From Lishizhenia tianjinensis (GTDB lineage Bacteria; Bacteroidota; Bacteroidia; Flavobacteriales_D; Crocinitomicaceae): 64,000 nucleotides of DNA. Location: positions 124,001 to 188,000 of the forward strand of contig NZ_FPAS01000004.1 of the NCBI RefSeq assembly GCF_900116425.1. The letters are read 5' to 3'. Shown piece after piece: positions 10,601 to 19,947 of this stretch (position 1 is its first letter; every line of letters starts with the position of its first letter). The translations under genes were made by a program, and so were the position numbers. A model generated the notes under the pieces. The model saw only the letters and a program-made list of their open reading frames with translations. It was not told the origin of the DNA and ran no database searches.

Positions 10601-13600
10601 GGCAATTCTGACAGGGTATTTCTTTCCTTTTTAGCTTTCAACAAATCATCAAAAACAATTTCTATGTTGTTTGCCTCTGGCCATACTTGAATCGGTGATG
10701 CACTTTGATTAAATGCTGTAACTTTTAACGGAATTTCATACTCGTAATAGTTCTCGTCAAAGTCGGTACCCATACGTATAAAGGCAGTTAAGTCATCATC
10801 ATTCAACGGTGCTTGGAACTGATCACCCTCTGCGTGAACAAACATCTTTAACTTCTCATAGTTACGCACATCAAACTCTACATTCCTGTAGGCAGCTCTG
10901 GCATCTCCATCTTCCAATTCACACACCTCTAATGTTAAAGCCTGTTCGTTTAACTGACGTTGGTAAGTTTGAGATGGATCAATTTCTCTGGTAATTCCAG
11001 GAGGAGTTACGTAAGGAATAGGCAAACGCTGATCGTGTTGCTCAATGTTTACGGCACCTATATTAAAGTTGGTAGAATTCGGGTCTACCTGTACGCCATC
11101 TCCTGGTGCATTTAAATCTTCTGTATACCTTCTCCATTCTCCTCTAATGAATTCTAATTTTGCGAACCTAAGAATAGTACGCTCATTAAAATTGGTCATG
11201 AACATACGCATGAAACGTATAGATCTGAAGTCTGTAATTCCATTGATAACATCATCCGGATTCTTTACAGGAATTCTAAACTGATACCATTTTCTTGTAC
11301 GGTTTCCGTCTTGGTAAGATCTTTCATTTATAATGTAATTCTTACCTACTTGCATATCATTTTGACGCAAAGAAACTCTGTACTGGAAATACGCTTCTGA
11401 CTCTCCAAGGTTGTTATCTCCGTTGATATCTTCTATGTCTGGAGTAATAGAATATAAAGTTGGGTAACCCTCGTCGTTTTGATTTGCATACATTTCTGGT
11501 GTTGGAGAATTCCCTTCATGGCCGTTGAATTTCTTATATCTCTCCAAAATATCCAATTGATCAAAATCGTAATCATCATCTCTGTGGAAGTTGTAATTAT
11601 CGTTAGAGATATCGCTTAATAATTCCGTTTTTACAGCTGCTGGTAAATTAGAAGAATTGATCCAGTTCACGTAATTCGAATATGCAGAAGTTTCTTGCGC
11701 ATCATTCCAACCATCTAAACCAACGTCTTGGAATTCTCTATATGCCGTGTTCTGATCAAAAGCGTTCACAATAACTTGAGAAGATGACAATCTAGACCAA
11801 TTCGTAGTATCTATACTGTTCAAATTGATATCATCTGGTGTTGGTAAACCACTTTCGTAACTCTTACGTGAATCTGGTAAAATATCCTCAGAAATATTAC
11901 CCAAGTTAAAGTACAAATCTCCTCCACTGTGTGGTGTGCTTGGGTCAAAGTCTTCCTGGTCTTGACAGAAAGGATCCATCATCCAGAATTGAATGTACTC
12001 TATATTCGTTTGTTCAAAATTCGTAGTGGTTAATGCACGCATGATACCTGCCCACCTTTCTTCAGGGTTAGTGAAATCACCGTTTTGGTCTACCGTATTG
12101 GTTGTATCATAATTATACATACCTCTCTCTTTCGGGTAGTAAGCCAAATTCATAACTGTTAGGTTAGGAATAGACCCAATCGGCAAATTCAAATTCGGGA
12201 ATAATTGTCCTTGCGATACCACACACGTTAAATCGTTTTCTATCAATTCTGGATTTTCAACGATGTGATCTGGTGTTTGATTATCAGAACGGTAGTATAA
12301 AGGTTCTATTGTATACCAAGCCATGTGTGCTCTTCCGTATCCTGCCGCTAAATTATCTTTCAATGCCGCTTCTGGGAACAAGGCGTTTTGTCCCTGTGGT
12401 ACAGAAGCCAGCTTCCATGTAGTATAATTACTCTTTAAATCTATGGTAGACTGTGAGCCTTCAAAATCATCAACATAAGAAATACCATCTCTTGTCACCG
12501 CTCTAGGAGTACCAGGAATCAAGTGTGCAGCTTCTGCTGTTACGTTAATTGTAGATTTTGCTTTGGTTGAAATTACAGGCAATAAATCCACCATTTTAGT
12601 AAGCAAAGGCACTTCTCTTCGCAAGGCTAAATCAACACCAATTACATTATTTCTAAAAGGTTCGTCTCCATAATCCACTTTTTGGGTGATGGGCTTTTCT
12701 GTCATCATCATCCATGTAGCGCCTAAGTTGAAGTCAGGGTCGAACATGTAGTTGGCATGACCTCCCATCAATGTTTTGGATTGGAAACCAAATACAGATT
12801 GACTCTCTATATCTATCTGAATCGGAGTATTCGACTCTAATACACCCGTATTCAAAATTTTAACCCTACCTAAGTTATAATCAACCGTAAAATCTTGTCC
12901 TTCTACCAAACGAATTCCTCCGGCAGTAACTGTAACTGCTCCTTCCGGAACGTTCAAGGCATTTAAAGGAATGTCTGATGATACCGAAGATTTGTACTCT
13001 CCTTTGAACAAGTATCTGTTTTTACTTGGAATCTGTTGGGCAGCAATTTGCGTACTATCGTATAATTCTTCAAAAACAACATTGTCTATAGCCACCTGCG
13101 GAATTCCCGCATTTTCCAACTCTTTTCGTATGGTTTTACCAAAAGGCTCTATGGTTGAGAAATAGATTCTACCATTACGCGTATTGATGGTACCTCCATT
13201 CACTGCCATGTTATCGGTAAAGTTGATAGGCACAAAATCGAACACCCCATCTTGTTGCGCTCTGTTGTTTTGGTTCAACCTATCCATACCTACTACATCC
13301 ACTAATTGTCTGTCATCGATCTGTGGTAAGAAGTTAATCGGTAAAGAAGTTTCTGGATTGTTGTAGAAAACGTTCAACTTAAATCCATCCTGACTCACCT
13401 GGTAAGCCCCAATAGAATAAACGTTTTTCATCATCAAATCCCATAACTTGTTGTTTGGATTTGTAATTGTCGGCTTCAATAACTTCAAGATTAAGGCGTC
13501 TTGTCCTTCAACCCCATCCGTTGAAAATTCACCCACTTGATATACTCTATCCCCGTAAGTGTACTCATAAGCCACAGCTAATACCTCATCAGAATTTAAA

Positions 13601-14949
13601 GGAATATTTACAGAGATGTAACCCAACTGAGCATTGTAGGTAAATTCATTGTTGGTTAATTTTCTTGCATTTTCAACCTTCTCATATTCTAAGGCCTGAT
13701 TAAAGGGTCCTGGAGCTGTTACTTGATTTGATAAAGTAACCACAGCATTGTTAAAAGAACGTACTGCTGAATTTCCTGAAGCCCATTCGTATAAAGCATT
13801 GGCTTCGTTATCTGGCAAAGCTTGATTTTGAGTATTTCCATACCCAGGAGAACCTTGCCAATTATCTTGTTGTCCCTCCCCTAAATCGGTAAAGGCCAAG
13901 ATGTTTCTTGTATTGTCTACTGTGTTTTGACGGTTGGTTACCCAAACTTCAATACGCGTAATGTTTACGATAGAGTTAATCACAGGAACGGTAGCTAAAG
14001 CTTCGTCGTAATGATTTCTATGGTAATAGTTAAGGAAGTAGTGACGGTTAGCTTCGTAGTTATCCGCTTTCAACTCAAACTTTTTAATTTGAGCTCCACC
14101 TTCTATATTAATGGTTTGTTTTTGTCCTTTAGAAGATGCCGCAATTGCATCTACGGTTAAACGACCAAACTTCATTCTAGTTTTCACCCCGAATAAAGTT
14201 TGAGACCCTTGAATAAGCGAAGTATTCAAAGGCATGGAAACGTTACCAGCTTCTAATTTTTGAAGAATTTGATCTTCGTCTCCGGTATATTCTAATTTCG
14301 TTACGTTATCAAATTGGAACTGTGCTTCTGTATTGTAAGAAGCTCCTAATTTCATTCTATCTCCAATTTGCCCCACTAAGTTTAACTGTATACGCTGTTG
14401 GAAATCGAAACGCACTAGGGTTCTTTGGCGTTCTGGAAGAACTGGATTGTCGTAACGAGAAGCGGCCACACCCATAGATAATTCTACAGCACCTTGTGGA
14501 CGTATATTGATTTCGTCCGACCCAAAAACGTTGGCGAATCCAGGACTTTCAATTTTAATAGGAATTTGAAGGGGTTGACCTTCTTGATTTTGACCTTCTA
14601 CTTTTTCCTTCCAATAATCACGCATTTCCTTTTGTCGTTCATATTCGATGTATTCTTCTAAAGTCATCATAGATGGATTTCTAAAATCCAAATCACCCAT
14701 TTTCTCGCGGAAGACATATTTCCCCGTAACAGGATCATATTCTATGACCAATTCTACATTTGAAGGATCTCCCAAATCAAAACTTTGTGGGTTGTTTTGA
14801 GTGGGGTCTATTGGGTTCTCTATTTCGTACTGCAACTCTATACTATCTGGATGCACTTGCGCCGTAGCAGCAGGGGATCCCAATAATAAAGTAGCAATAC
14901 CAAATAAGGTATATTTTAGAAAGGTAAATCTATTTCTCACAGTTAACAA
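7636..14949 (-). CDS. sprA: T9SS translocon outer-membrane protein SprA
   Basis: A 2437-residue protein with an N-terminal signal sequence ending in ATAQ. SprA (Sov in Porphyromonas) forms the very large outer-membrane barrel through which type IX cargo passes. The length (about 2,300-2,500 residues) and family blocks such as RIEVWVTNRQN, GYISVNIPLNSDEVLAVAYEY, DGISYVDDFEGSQ and the many paired amphipathic strands fit. A basic, charged insert (KKWEREQEREKRKEER) lies about residue 1930-1960 and is probably periplasmic or a loop. The order maeB-ruvA-sprA is conserved in many flavobacteria. It serves the sorting-domain proteins encoded at 31-43 kb. Confidence 0.97.
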   Translation of the reverse strand: MLTVRNRFTFLKYTLFGIATLLLGSPAATAQVHPDSIELQYEIENPIDPTQNNPQSFDLGDPSNVELVIEYDPVTGKYVFREKMGDLDFRNPSMMTLEEYIEYERQKEMRDYWKEKVEGQNQEGQPLQIPIKIESPGFANVFGSDEINIRPQGAVELSMGVAASRYDNPVLPERQRTLVRFDFQQRIQLNLVGQIGDRMKLGASYNTEAQFQFDNVTKLEYTGDEDQILQKLEAGNVSMPLNTSLIQGSQTLFGVKTRMKFGRLTVDAIAASSKGQKQTINIEGGAQIKKFELKADNYEANRHYFLNYYHRNHYDEALATVPVINSIVNITRIEVWVTNRQNTVDNTRNILAFTDLGEGQQDNWQGSPGYGNTQNQALPDNEANALYEWASGNSAVRSFNNAVVTLSNQVTAPGPFNQALEYEKVENARKLTNNEFTYNAQLGYISVNIPLNSDEVLAVAYEYTYGDRVYQVGEFSTDGVEGQDALILKLLKPTITNPNNKLWDLMMKNVYSIGAYQVSQDGFKLNVFYNNPETSLPINFLPQIDDRQLVDVVGMDRLNQNNRAQQDGVFDFVPINFTDNMAVNGGTINTRNGRIYFSTIEPFGKTIRKELENAGIPQVAIDNVVFEELYDSTQIAAQQIPSKNRYLFKGEYKSSVSSDIPLNALNVPEGAVTVTAGGIRLVEGQDFTVDYNLGRVKILNTGVLESNTPIQIDIESQSVFGFQSKTLMGGHANYMFDPDFNLGATWMMMTEKPITQKVDYGDEPFRNNVIGVDLALRREVPLLTKMVDLLPVISTKAKSTINVTAEAAHLIPGTPRAVTRDGISYVDDFEGSQSTIDLKSNYTTWKLASVPQGQNALFPEAALKDNLAAGYGRAHMAWYTIEPLYYRSDNQTPDHIVENPELIENDLTCVVSQGQLFPNLNLPIGSIPNLTVMNLAYYPKERGMYNYDTTNTVDQNGDFTNPEERWAGIMRALTTTNFEQTNIEYIQFWMMDPFCQDQEDFDPSTPHSGGDLYFNLGNISEDILPDSRKSYESGLPTPDDINLNSIDTTNWSRLSSSQVIVNAFDQNTAYREFQDVGLDGWNDAQETSAYSNYVNWINSSNLPAAVKTELLSDISNDNYNFHRDDDYDFDQLDILERYKKFNGHEGNSPTPEMYANQNDEGYPTLYSITPDIEDINGDNNLGESEAYFQYRVSLRQNDMQVGKNYIINERSYQDGNRTRKWYQFRIPVKNPDDVINGITDFRSIRFMRMFMTNFNERTILRFAKLEFIRGEWRRYTEDLNAPGDGVQVDPNSTNFNIGAVNIEQHDQRLPIPYVTPPGITREIDPSQTYQRQLNEQALTLEVCELEDGDARAAYRNVEFDVRNYEKLKMFVHAEGDQFQAPLNDDDLTAFIRMGTDFDENYYEYEIPLKVTAFNQSASPIQVWPEANNIEIVFDDLLKAKKERNTLSELPGSSISKTVEYIVPDPNDPTKRIKVKGNPNLQGMRTLMIGIRNPRQNGKHPWQDDGLAKCAEVWVNELRLSDFNSSGGSAALAQVQMQLADFASVNVAGTYSGTNWGAIDASVSERQRNTQYTFDFSTNAQLGQFLGKKARISVPFYYSYSLGVVTPEFDPFNPDIKLSEYSVNERKERAKTGQDYSLTKSFNFTNVRKERKPGKDVHLWDIENFALSYAQSEQLLRDFNTEFDRTYIYRGGLNYTYSGTPLLIEPLKNISFLNKSDWLRVVRDAHFYLGPKSIGFQNDLMRSYNERKIRNTLGTSFEFQPIYLKNFTWQRRYNMRYDITKNLKFNVTANNNSIFDEPEGQVDRQEAPELYQQFRDSIRSQMNTLGKTMRYNHDFDFTYKLPLDQIPVLDFMNTNVRYTGGYEWQRSLLGQEDFGNTIQNSRNVNITTQMNLNTLYNKVELFKKVNSGGSSRAPRRSIRGGVGPKRPSAAPVADTANMTPKELKKWEREQEREKRKEERIEENQEKFNQDFHPVTGFLVRGLMSVRTISGSYTLNDGSLLPGYNQETRILGFSENYSAPMAGFLLGKQQRDIWGRSNGFLLAPTAEANGWLVNNPMLNSPHTISHSQTITGRMSLEPLKDVKIDLTMNRSFTENQSEFYRADSMGVFSPQGRFTTNTLTYSTISIGSAFNDIYNRKLSHTFDKMREDRLAVSQLLGGLNPNSSVDSAGYYDGYFGGQQDVVIGAFLTAYTGRSIDSKNINPIKNIPLPNWNVTYNGLSKYKFMKKHVRNFTLRHGYSSTVSVTGMQTNLNANIVNGSPTTRDLKNNFISAKQIQNVSLMESFSPLIGFDATWKIGKNGLLTRFEINKDRSASLSLANNQITETLGNEIIIGSGYKFSDVQLPMKFGGKRVASSDVNVRFDLSVRDNSTIIRNVVLNETQATAGQKVVKISASADYQFGQNVTVSYYYDQTITDPKVATSYPTGNMSTGLRLRFNLGGL

Positions 14950-14954
14950 TCAGC

Positions 14955-15530
14955 TTAAAGTATTTTTAATGAGAGCTTAATTAACTCCTCAACACTTTCC
15001 TCACCGGTCGATATTTTATCCAAGGCTTTTTCTGCCGCTTTCTTATCGAAACCTAATGAGACTAATGCAGTTAACGCTTCAAAGCGCTTCGTATTGTTCT
15101 CCACAAAAATATTATCCGAAGAAAATTCGAATTTGGCCATTTTATCTTTGAGGTCGACAATAACACGTTGAGCGGTTTTTGCGCCTATACCTTTAACACT
15201 TTTAATGGTATTTACATCTTCACTTACGATGGCCTGAGCAATATCAGAAGGCAGTAAGGAAGACAACATGATCATAGCCGTATTTGGACCTATACCTGAA
15301 ACGGAAATTAGATGGTTAAACATTTCTCTTTCATCTGTAGTGGCGAAACCATACAAGATTTGAGCATCTTCTCTAACCACAAATTGAGTAAAGATTTTAA
15401 TCGCTTCTTCACTTTTTATGGCTGAAAATGTATTCAATGAAATTTTCACCTCGTATCCTATCCCACCGCACTCTATTACAAGGTTGGTGGGATTCTTCTC
15501 TACTAATTTCCCGTTCAGGTGTGTAATCAT
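14955..15530 (-). CDS. ruvA: Holliday junction branch migration protein RuvA
   Basis: 191 residues. RuvA binds four-way junctions as a tetramer and loads the RuvB motor. The N-terminal OB fold (MITHLNGKLVEK), two helix-hairpin-helix motifs (LISVSGIGPNTA and IKSVKGIGAKTAQRVIVDLKDK) and the C-terminal RuvB-binding domain (ALTALVSLGFDKKAAEKAL) are all present. It starts two bases after the maeB stop and ends five bases before sprA, so the three genes form an operon. Confidence 0.97.
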   Translation of the reverse strand: MITHLNGKLVEKNPTNLVIECGGIGYEVKISLNTFSAIKSEEAIKIFTQFVVREDAQILYGFATTDEREMFNHLISVSGIGPNTAMIMLSSLLPSDIAQAIVSEDVNTIKSVKGIGAKTAQRVIVDLKDKMAKFEFSSDNIFVENNTKRFEALTALVSLGFDKKAAEKALDKISTGEESVEELIKLSLKIL

Positions 15531-15532
15531 AA

Positions 15533-17797
15533 TTATTTGTTTTGGGCGTCAACAACGGCAACTTTCACCATGTTCACTATTTCTCTTACAGACGAACCAA
15601 GTTGTAAAACGTGTATAGATTTTTTCAATCCTACTAAAACAGGACCGATAGCCTCTGCTTCTGTCATTTCCTGCAACAACTTATAAGCAATGTTACCTGC
15701 AGATAAGTTCGGGAAAATAAGCGTGTTTACTTCTTTATTTGCTAAGTCTGAAAAAGAGAACTTCTCCATTTTCAATTCATTGTTCAAGGCAAAATTGGCT
15801 TGTATCTCACCATCTACTGAAAGTGTAGGGTATTTCTCGTGTATGATACGTGTAGCCTCTGCCATTTTGTTCGAATCCTTCCCCGGCGCTGAACCAAAGT
15901 TAGAGTAAGACAATAAAGCGATACGCGGGTGTACTTTCAGTTTTCGAATTGTACGTGCTACGTTATCGGTAATATCCGCAATTTCTTCTGCCGTAGGGTC
16001 AAAGTTAACGGTAGTATCTGCTAGGAAAAGAGGTCCTTTCTTAGTCATCAAAATGTACATACCTGCTACTTTGCTTACGTCTTCTTGCGTACCCACAACC
16101 TTTAAAGCTGGTTTCAACACGTCAGCATATCTACGTGTAGCTCCAGAAACCATAGCGTCTGCCTGACCACTTTCTACCATCATAGAACCAAAGTAGTTAC
16201 GCTCGCGCATAATTTGAATTGCTTCAAACTCTGTATATCCTTTACGCTTTCTTTTCTCCAAGAATTTAAGACCAAATTCCTTACGTCTTTTACTCTCTTG
16301 ATCTGCTTTAGGATCGATGATCTCAACTTCAGGGAAATCCATACTGTACTCATGGATCATCTCCTCTATCTTATCTTTTCGTCCTAAAAGGATAGGGAAA
16401 GCAACACCTTCTTCGTAAGCCGTTTGCGCAGCCTTTAAAATTTTGTAGTTATCTGCCTCGGCAAATACCACACGTTTTGGATTTCTTTCTGCTTTATCGG
16501 TAATGTTTCTTACCAATTTATTATCCAGACCTAAACGTTTTTTCAATTCAGATTCGTACGCATCCCAATCTTTAATTGGTTGTTTTGCTATACCTGAATC
16601 CATAGCTGCCTTTGCAACTGCAGGGGCAACGTAGTAAATTAAACGAGGGTCTAAAGGTTTTGGAATGAACTGATCTCTACCGAAAACTATGCTCTTTTCT
16701 CCGTAAGCCTCACTTACCTCATCTGGAACAGATTCTTTTGCTAATGACGCAATTGCATGAACCGCAGCCAACTTCATTTCTTCGTTGATACCTGTAGCTC
16801 TAACGTCCAAGGCTCCTCTAAAGATGAAAGGGAAACCTAACACGTTGTTCACTTGGTTAGGGTGGTCAGAACGACCAGTAGCCATGATCAAGTCTTCACG
16901 AACAGACATTGCCTCTTTGTAAGGAATTTCAGGTTCTGGGTTGGCTAAAGCAAATACGATAGGATCATTCGCCATAGATTTCACCATATCTTTTGATACA
17001 ACTCCACCTCTTGATAAACCTAAGAATACATCTGCACCCTTCATGGCTTCAGCAAGTGTAAGGTCAAAATCATGCACCGCAAAATGCGCTTTATTCCCTG
17101 TCAACCCTTCACGTTTTTTAGACAACAAACCTTTGCTATCGAACATGAGAATATTGTTAATATCTGCTCCTAGAGAACAGTATAACTTTGCACAAGACAT
17201 TGCAGAGGCACCCGCTCCAGAAATAACAATTTTTACTTTGTCAATTTCTTTTCCAGCTAATTCCAATGCATTCAACAAAGCAGCACTAGAAATAATTGCT
17301 GTACCGTGCTGATCATCGTGCATGATAGGAATATCTAATTCCTCTTTTAATCTTCTTTCTATTTCAAAAGCTTCAGGAGCCTTGATATCTTCTAAGTTAA
17401 TTCCTCCAAAGGTTGGGGCAATCGCTTTAACTGTTTGGATGAATTTTTCAGGATCAGTTTCGTCTACCTCGATGTCAAATACGTCTATATCTGCAAAGAT
17501 TTTAAAAAGTAAACCTTTTCCTTCCATTACAGGCTTTGAAGCTTCAGGACCTATATCTCCCAAACCTAAAACTGCAGTACCGTTAGAGATAACGGCAACA
17601 AGGTTACCCTTGCTTGTATATTTATAGGCGTCTTCTTTATTTTCTGCTATTCTCAAACAAGGTTCTGCAACCCCTGGAGAGTACGCTAATGATAAATCGC
17701 GTTGTGATGAATATGGTTTAGTTGGAATCACCTCTATCTTCCCTGGCTTCCCCATTGAATGATAGTCTAATGCATCTTGTTTTTTTATCTTAGCCAT
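15533..17797 (-). CDS. maeB: NADP-dependent malic enzyme with phosphotransacetylase-like domain
   Basis: 754 residues, the length of the MaeB type. The N-terminal malic-enzyme domain carries LAYSPGVAEPC and the metal and substrate block MHDDQHGTAI, followed by the nucleotide-binding segment VKIVISGAGASAMSCAK. From about residue 430 a phosphotransacetylase-like domain follows (VFAEADNYKILKAAQ, MVESGQADAMVSGATR), which is usually regulatory and inactive in this family. The enzyme converts malate to pyruvate and CO2 with NADPH production. It is the first gene of the run leading to sprA. Confidence 0.96.
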   Translation of the reverse strand: MAKIKKQDALDYHSMGKPGKIEVIPTKPYSSQRDLSLAYSPGVAEPCLRIAENKEDAYKYTSKGNLVAVISNGTAVLGLGDIGPEASKPVMEGKGLLFKIFADIDVFDIEVDETDPEKFIQTVKAIAPTFGGINLEDIKAPEAFEIERRLKEELDIPIMHDDQHGTAIISSAALLNALELAGKEIDKVKIVISGAGASAMSCAKLYCSLGADINNILMFDSKGLLSKKREGLTGNKAHFAVHDFDLTLAEAMKGADVFLGLSRGGVVSKDMVKSMANDPIVFALANPEPEIPYKEAMSVREDLIMATGRSDHPNQVNNVLGFPFIFRGALDVRATGINEEMKLAAVHAIASLAKESVPDEVSEAYGEKSIVFGRDQFIPKPLDPRLIYYVAPAVAKAAMDSGIAKQPIKDWDAYESELKKRLGLDNKLVRNITDKAERNPKRVVFAEADNYKILKAAQTAYEEGVAFPILLGRKDKIEEMIHEYSMDFPEVEIIDPKADQESKRRKEFGLKFLEKRKRKGYTEFEAIQIMRERNYFGSMMVESGQADAMVSGATRRYADVLKPALKVVGTQEDVSKVAGMYILMTKKGPLFLADTTVNFDPTAEEIADITDNVARTIRKLKVHPRIALLSYSNFGSAPGKDSNKMAEATRIIHEKYPTLSVDGEIQANFALNNELKMEKFSFSDLANKEVNTLIFPNLSAGNIAYKLLQEMTEAEAIGPVLVGLKKSIHVLQLGSSVREIVNMVKVAVVDAQNK

Positions 17798-17979
17798 GTG
17801 TAATTTTCTTTCTAATGTAAGCGCCTAAAATTAACAAAATAGCTGAGAGATTACCAGTACTGCAGCAGGTATCTTTAATTTAAACATATTCAAGCCCCTA
17901 GGTTATTTTTCTTTTTTCAAAAGTTGCTTTCCCCTGCATCAAATGAAAGTTCTTACCTTTAAGTCGGAAAGCATACACC

Positions 17980-18588
17980 ATGACACAAACAACTCTTCAA
18001 CAAGCAAATGAAATATTGCGTGGATTTATTTCAAATTTCCACCTTCTTAGTGAACAAGAAATTCAATTGATAATAGATAATGCTAAGCTCAAGCAGTATA
18101 AAAAAGGAGAATTTTTATTAAAAGAAGGTCAGGTTTCGCAAAACTGTTTTTTTGTTTTAGAAGGAGTGATACGCGAATTCCACCTGCAAGATGGGGAAGA
18201 AAAAACTACTGCTTTTTATCTTGAACAAGAATCCGTCAATGCTTTTTCTAGCGCTTTAGACCAAACTCCTGCTCAACAAAACCTTATTGCCGCAGAAGAC
18301 ACGTGGGTTACGGTAGGGAGTCAAAGTTTAGAACTTGCCATGTGTCAGCAAATACCCCGACTCGAACACATCATTCGAAAAGAGGTTGAAAAAAACACAG
18401 GTATACTCCAGCGAGATTTTGCCAAATTCATAGCTTCTAGTCCGGCGCAACGCTACCAAAACTTACTTGATAGTAAACCCCAACTTTTTCAACGTGTTCC
18501 CCAACATCAAATCGCAAGTTACCTGGGCATAACTCCAGAGTCTTTGAGCAGGTTAAGAAAAAGGCTTTTAACCCAAGAAGAAAAATAA
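17980..18588 (+). CDS. Crp/Fnr-family transcriptional regulator
   Basis: 202 residues with an N-terminal cyclic-nucleotide-binding fold (KYKKGEFLLKEGQ-like strand order: QYKKGEFLLKEGQVSQNCFFVLEG begins near residue 40) and a C-terminal helix-turn-helix (HQIASYLGITPESLSRLRKR). No cysteine cluster for an Fe-S cofactor is seen, and the ligand pocket is of the divergent Bacteroidota kind, so cAMP binding is uncertain. The sirtuin gene starts five bases downstream, so the two are probably co-transcribed. Confidence 0.88.
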   Translation: MTQTTLQQANEILRGFISNFHLLSEQEIQLIIDNAKLKQYKKGEFLLKEGQVSQNCFFVLEGVIREFHLQDGEEKTTAFYLEQESVNAFSSALDQTPAQQNLIAAEDTWVTVGSQSLELAMCQQIPRLEHIIRKEVEKNTGILQRDFAKFIASSPAQRYQNLLDSKPQLFQRVPQHQIASYLGITPESLSRLRKRLLTQEEK

Positions 18589-18593
18589 AGATT

Positions 18594-19283
18594 ATGAGAC
18601 ACCTTGTAGTATTAAGTGGTGCTGGAATGAGCGCGGAAAGTGGCTTGGGAACATTTAGAGATTCCGGTGGATTATGGGAGAAATATAAAATTGAAGAGGT
18701 TGCCACCCCTGAGGCTTGGGCAAAAAACCCAGCGTTGGTAACAGACTTCTACAACATGCGCCGCAAACAATGTATAGAAAGCAGCCCTAACCAAGGTCAC
18801 CACATTTTAGCAGAGCTAGAAAATGAGTTTGATGTAAGTATCATTACCCAAAATATAGACAACCTTCACGAAAGAGCTGGAAGTTCAAATGTGCTTCATT
18901 TACACGGTGAAATCATGAAAGTTAAAAGTAGTGGTCCAAAACAAGAAGAAGCCTATTACGACTGGCACAAATCCGAAGTGAGCAACACAGATCTTTGTCC
19001 AGACGGCTACCCTTTACGACCTCATGTTGTATGGTTTGGTGAAGCAGTTCCTGCATTAGATCAAGCCGCAGAAATTGTGAGTAGAGCCGATTTATTTTTA
19101 GTGGTTGGAACTTCTCTACAAGTATATCCCGCAGCAGGTCTAATCCATTACAACCCGCTGGGAACACCAAGTTTCATAATAGACCCACACGCTGATGAAT
19201 TCAGTCTTTCCGAATTTAAAAACATAGCCAAACCTGTTACAGAAGGCATGGCTATTTTCAAAGAAATAATTAAGAATTATTGA
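18594..19283 (+). CDS. cobB: NAD-dependent protein deacylase (sirtuin, SIR2 class III)
   Basis: 229 residues. The NAD-binding motifs LSGAGMSAESGLGTFRD and ITQNIDNLHERAG, the catalytic His in HLHGE (His104) and RPHVVWFGE are all present. Tyr53 and Arg56 in FYNMRR fit the Y-x-x-R signature of class III enzymes, which remove succinyl or malonyl groups. The zinc-binding region has lost its cysteine pairs (IMKVKSSGPK and DLCPDG replace the usual CxxC pairs), a variation also found in relatives. It overlaps the convergent DUF4199 gene by seven bases. Confidence 0.92.
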   Translation: MRHLVVLSGAGMSAESGLGTFRDSGGLWEKYKIEEVATPEAWAKNPALVTDFYNMRRKQCIESSPNQGHHILAELENEFDVSIITQNIDNLHERAGSSNVLHLHGEIMKVKSSGPKQEEAYYDWHKSEVSNTDLCPDGYPLRPHVVWFGEAVPALDQAAEIVSRADLFLVVGTSLQVYPAAGLIHYNPLGTPSFIIDPHADEFSLSEFKNIAKPVTEGMAIFKEIIKNY

Positions 19284-19798
19284 GCGTCTATCATACCCTT
19301 ATCTTGCTGGCGTTTAGCATATTTAAAGTGTTGAATAGTTGCAATGATAGCACCTGTTACTACGCCCATAATTAATGCGCCAACAACACTCTGCACCATA
19401 TAATTTTCCAAATTAAAATAAGCCTCCGCTTCTTCAATTGTATTGTAATACCCCATTTCCACCGAAAGCGGAATTACGTTCTTAAAATAATCAGGTGTAA
19501 TGTAAACGGATGTTAGGTATTGTGAGAAGGGAGATAAAATAGCCACAACAACAGAGATTTTAACCGCAGTTAAAAAGGCCTGTTTGAAGTTTACACTTCC
19601 ATTATAAGCTTTCATTCGTTTTTCTTTCATCGCCAAAACGAATACGAGTATGGCTGGGATAGCAAACAGATTCGTAAGCCACATGTGCTTATCCAAATGC
19701 TCATCATGCCAACCTAATGCTTTTTCCATAACCATCCAAAGCAGGGCAACAAGGGTAAAGATTACACCCCACTTCATTTCTAAATTCCAAGTTTTCAT
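19277..19798 (-). CDS. DUF4199 membrane protein
   Basis: 173 residues when started at MKTWNLEMKWG, the start chosen because the upstream extension has no family likeness. Four hydrophobic segments are visible: around WGVIFTLVALLWMVM, LFAIPAILVFVLAM, FLTAVKISVVVAILS and VVGALIMGVVTGAIIA. This arrangement, with the KWG motif and a late YYNTIEEAEAYF helix, matches DUF4199 proteins of Bacteroidota, whose role is unknown. It is convergent with the sirtuin gene. Confidence 0.8.
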   Translation of the reverse strand: MKTWNLEMKWGVIFTLVALLWMVMEKALGWHDEHLDKHMWLTNLFAIPAILVFVLAMKEKRMKAYNGSVNFKQAFLTAVKISVVVAILSPFSQYLTSVYITPDYFKNVIPLSVEMGYYNTIEEAEAYFNLENYMVQSVVGALIMGVVTGAIIATIQHFKYAKRQQDKGMIDAQ

Positions 19799-19898
19799 AG
19801 TAGTAGTTGTTTCCGGAAATTTAAAAATTAAATTCAACATACAAATCAATAGAGAAAAATTCAAATGTTCTTTACCCACCCCTTAAGTTCCAGTTACA

Positions 19899-19930
19899 AA
19901 AAAAGCCGCAACAAAACTGCTGCGGCCTTC
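19899..19930 (-). terminator. Intrinsic terminator of the hpd gene
   Basis: GCCGCA and TGCGGC flank an 11-base spacer; on the minus strand the stem is followed by a run of eight T residues. It lies just beyond the hpd stop. Confidence 0.8.
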
Positions 19931-19947
19931 CTTATACTTTGTAAGAA

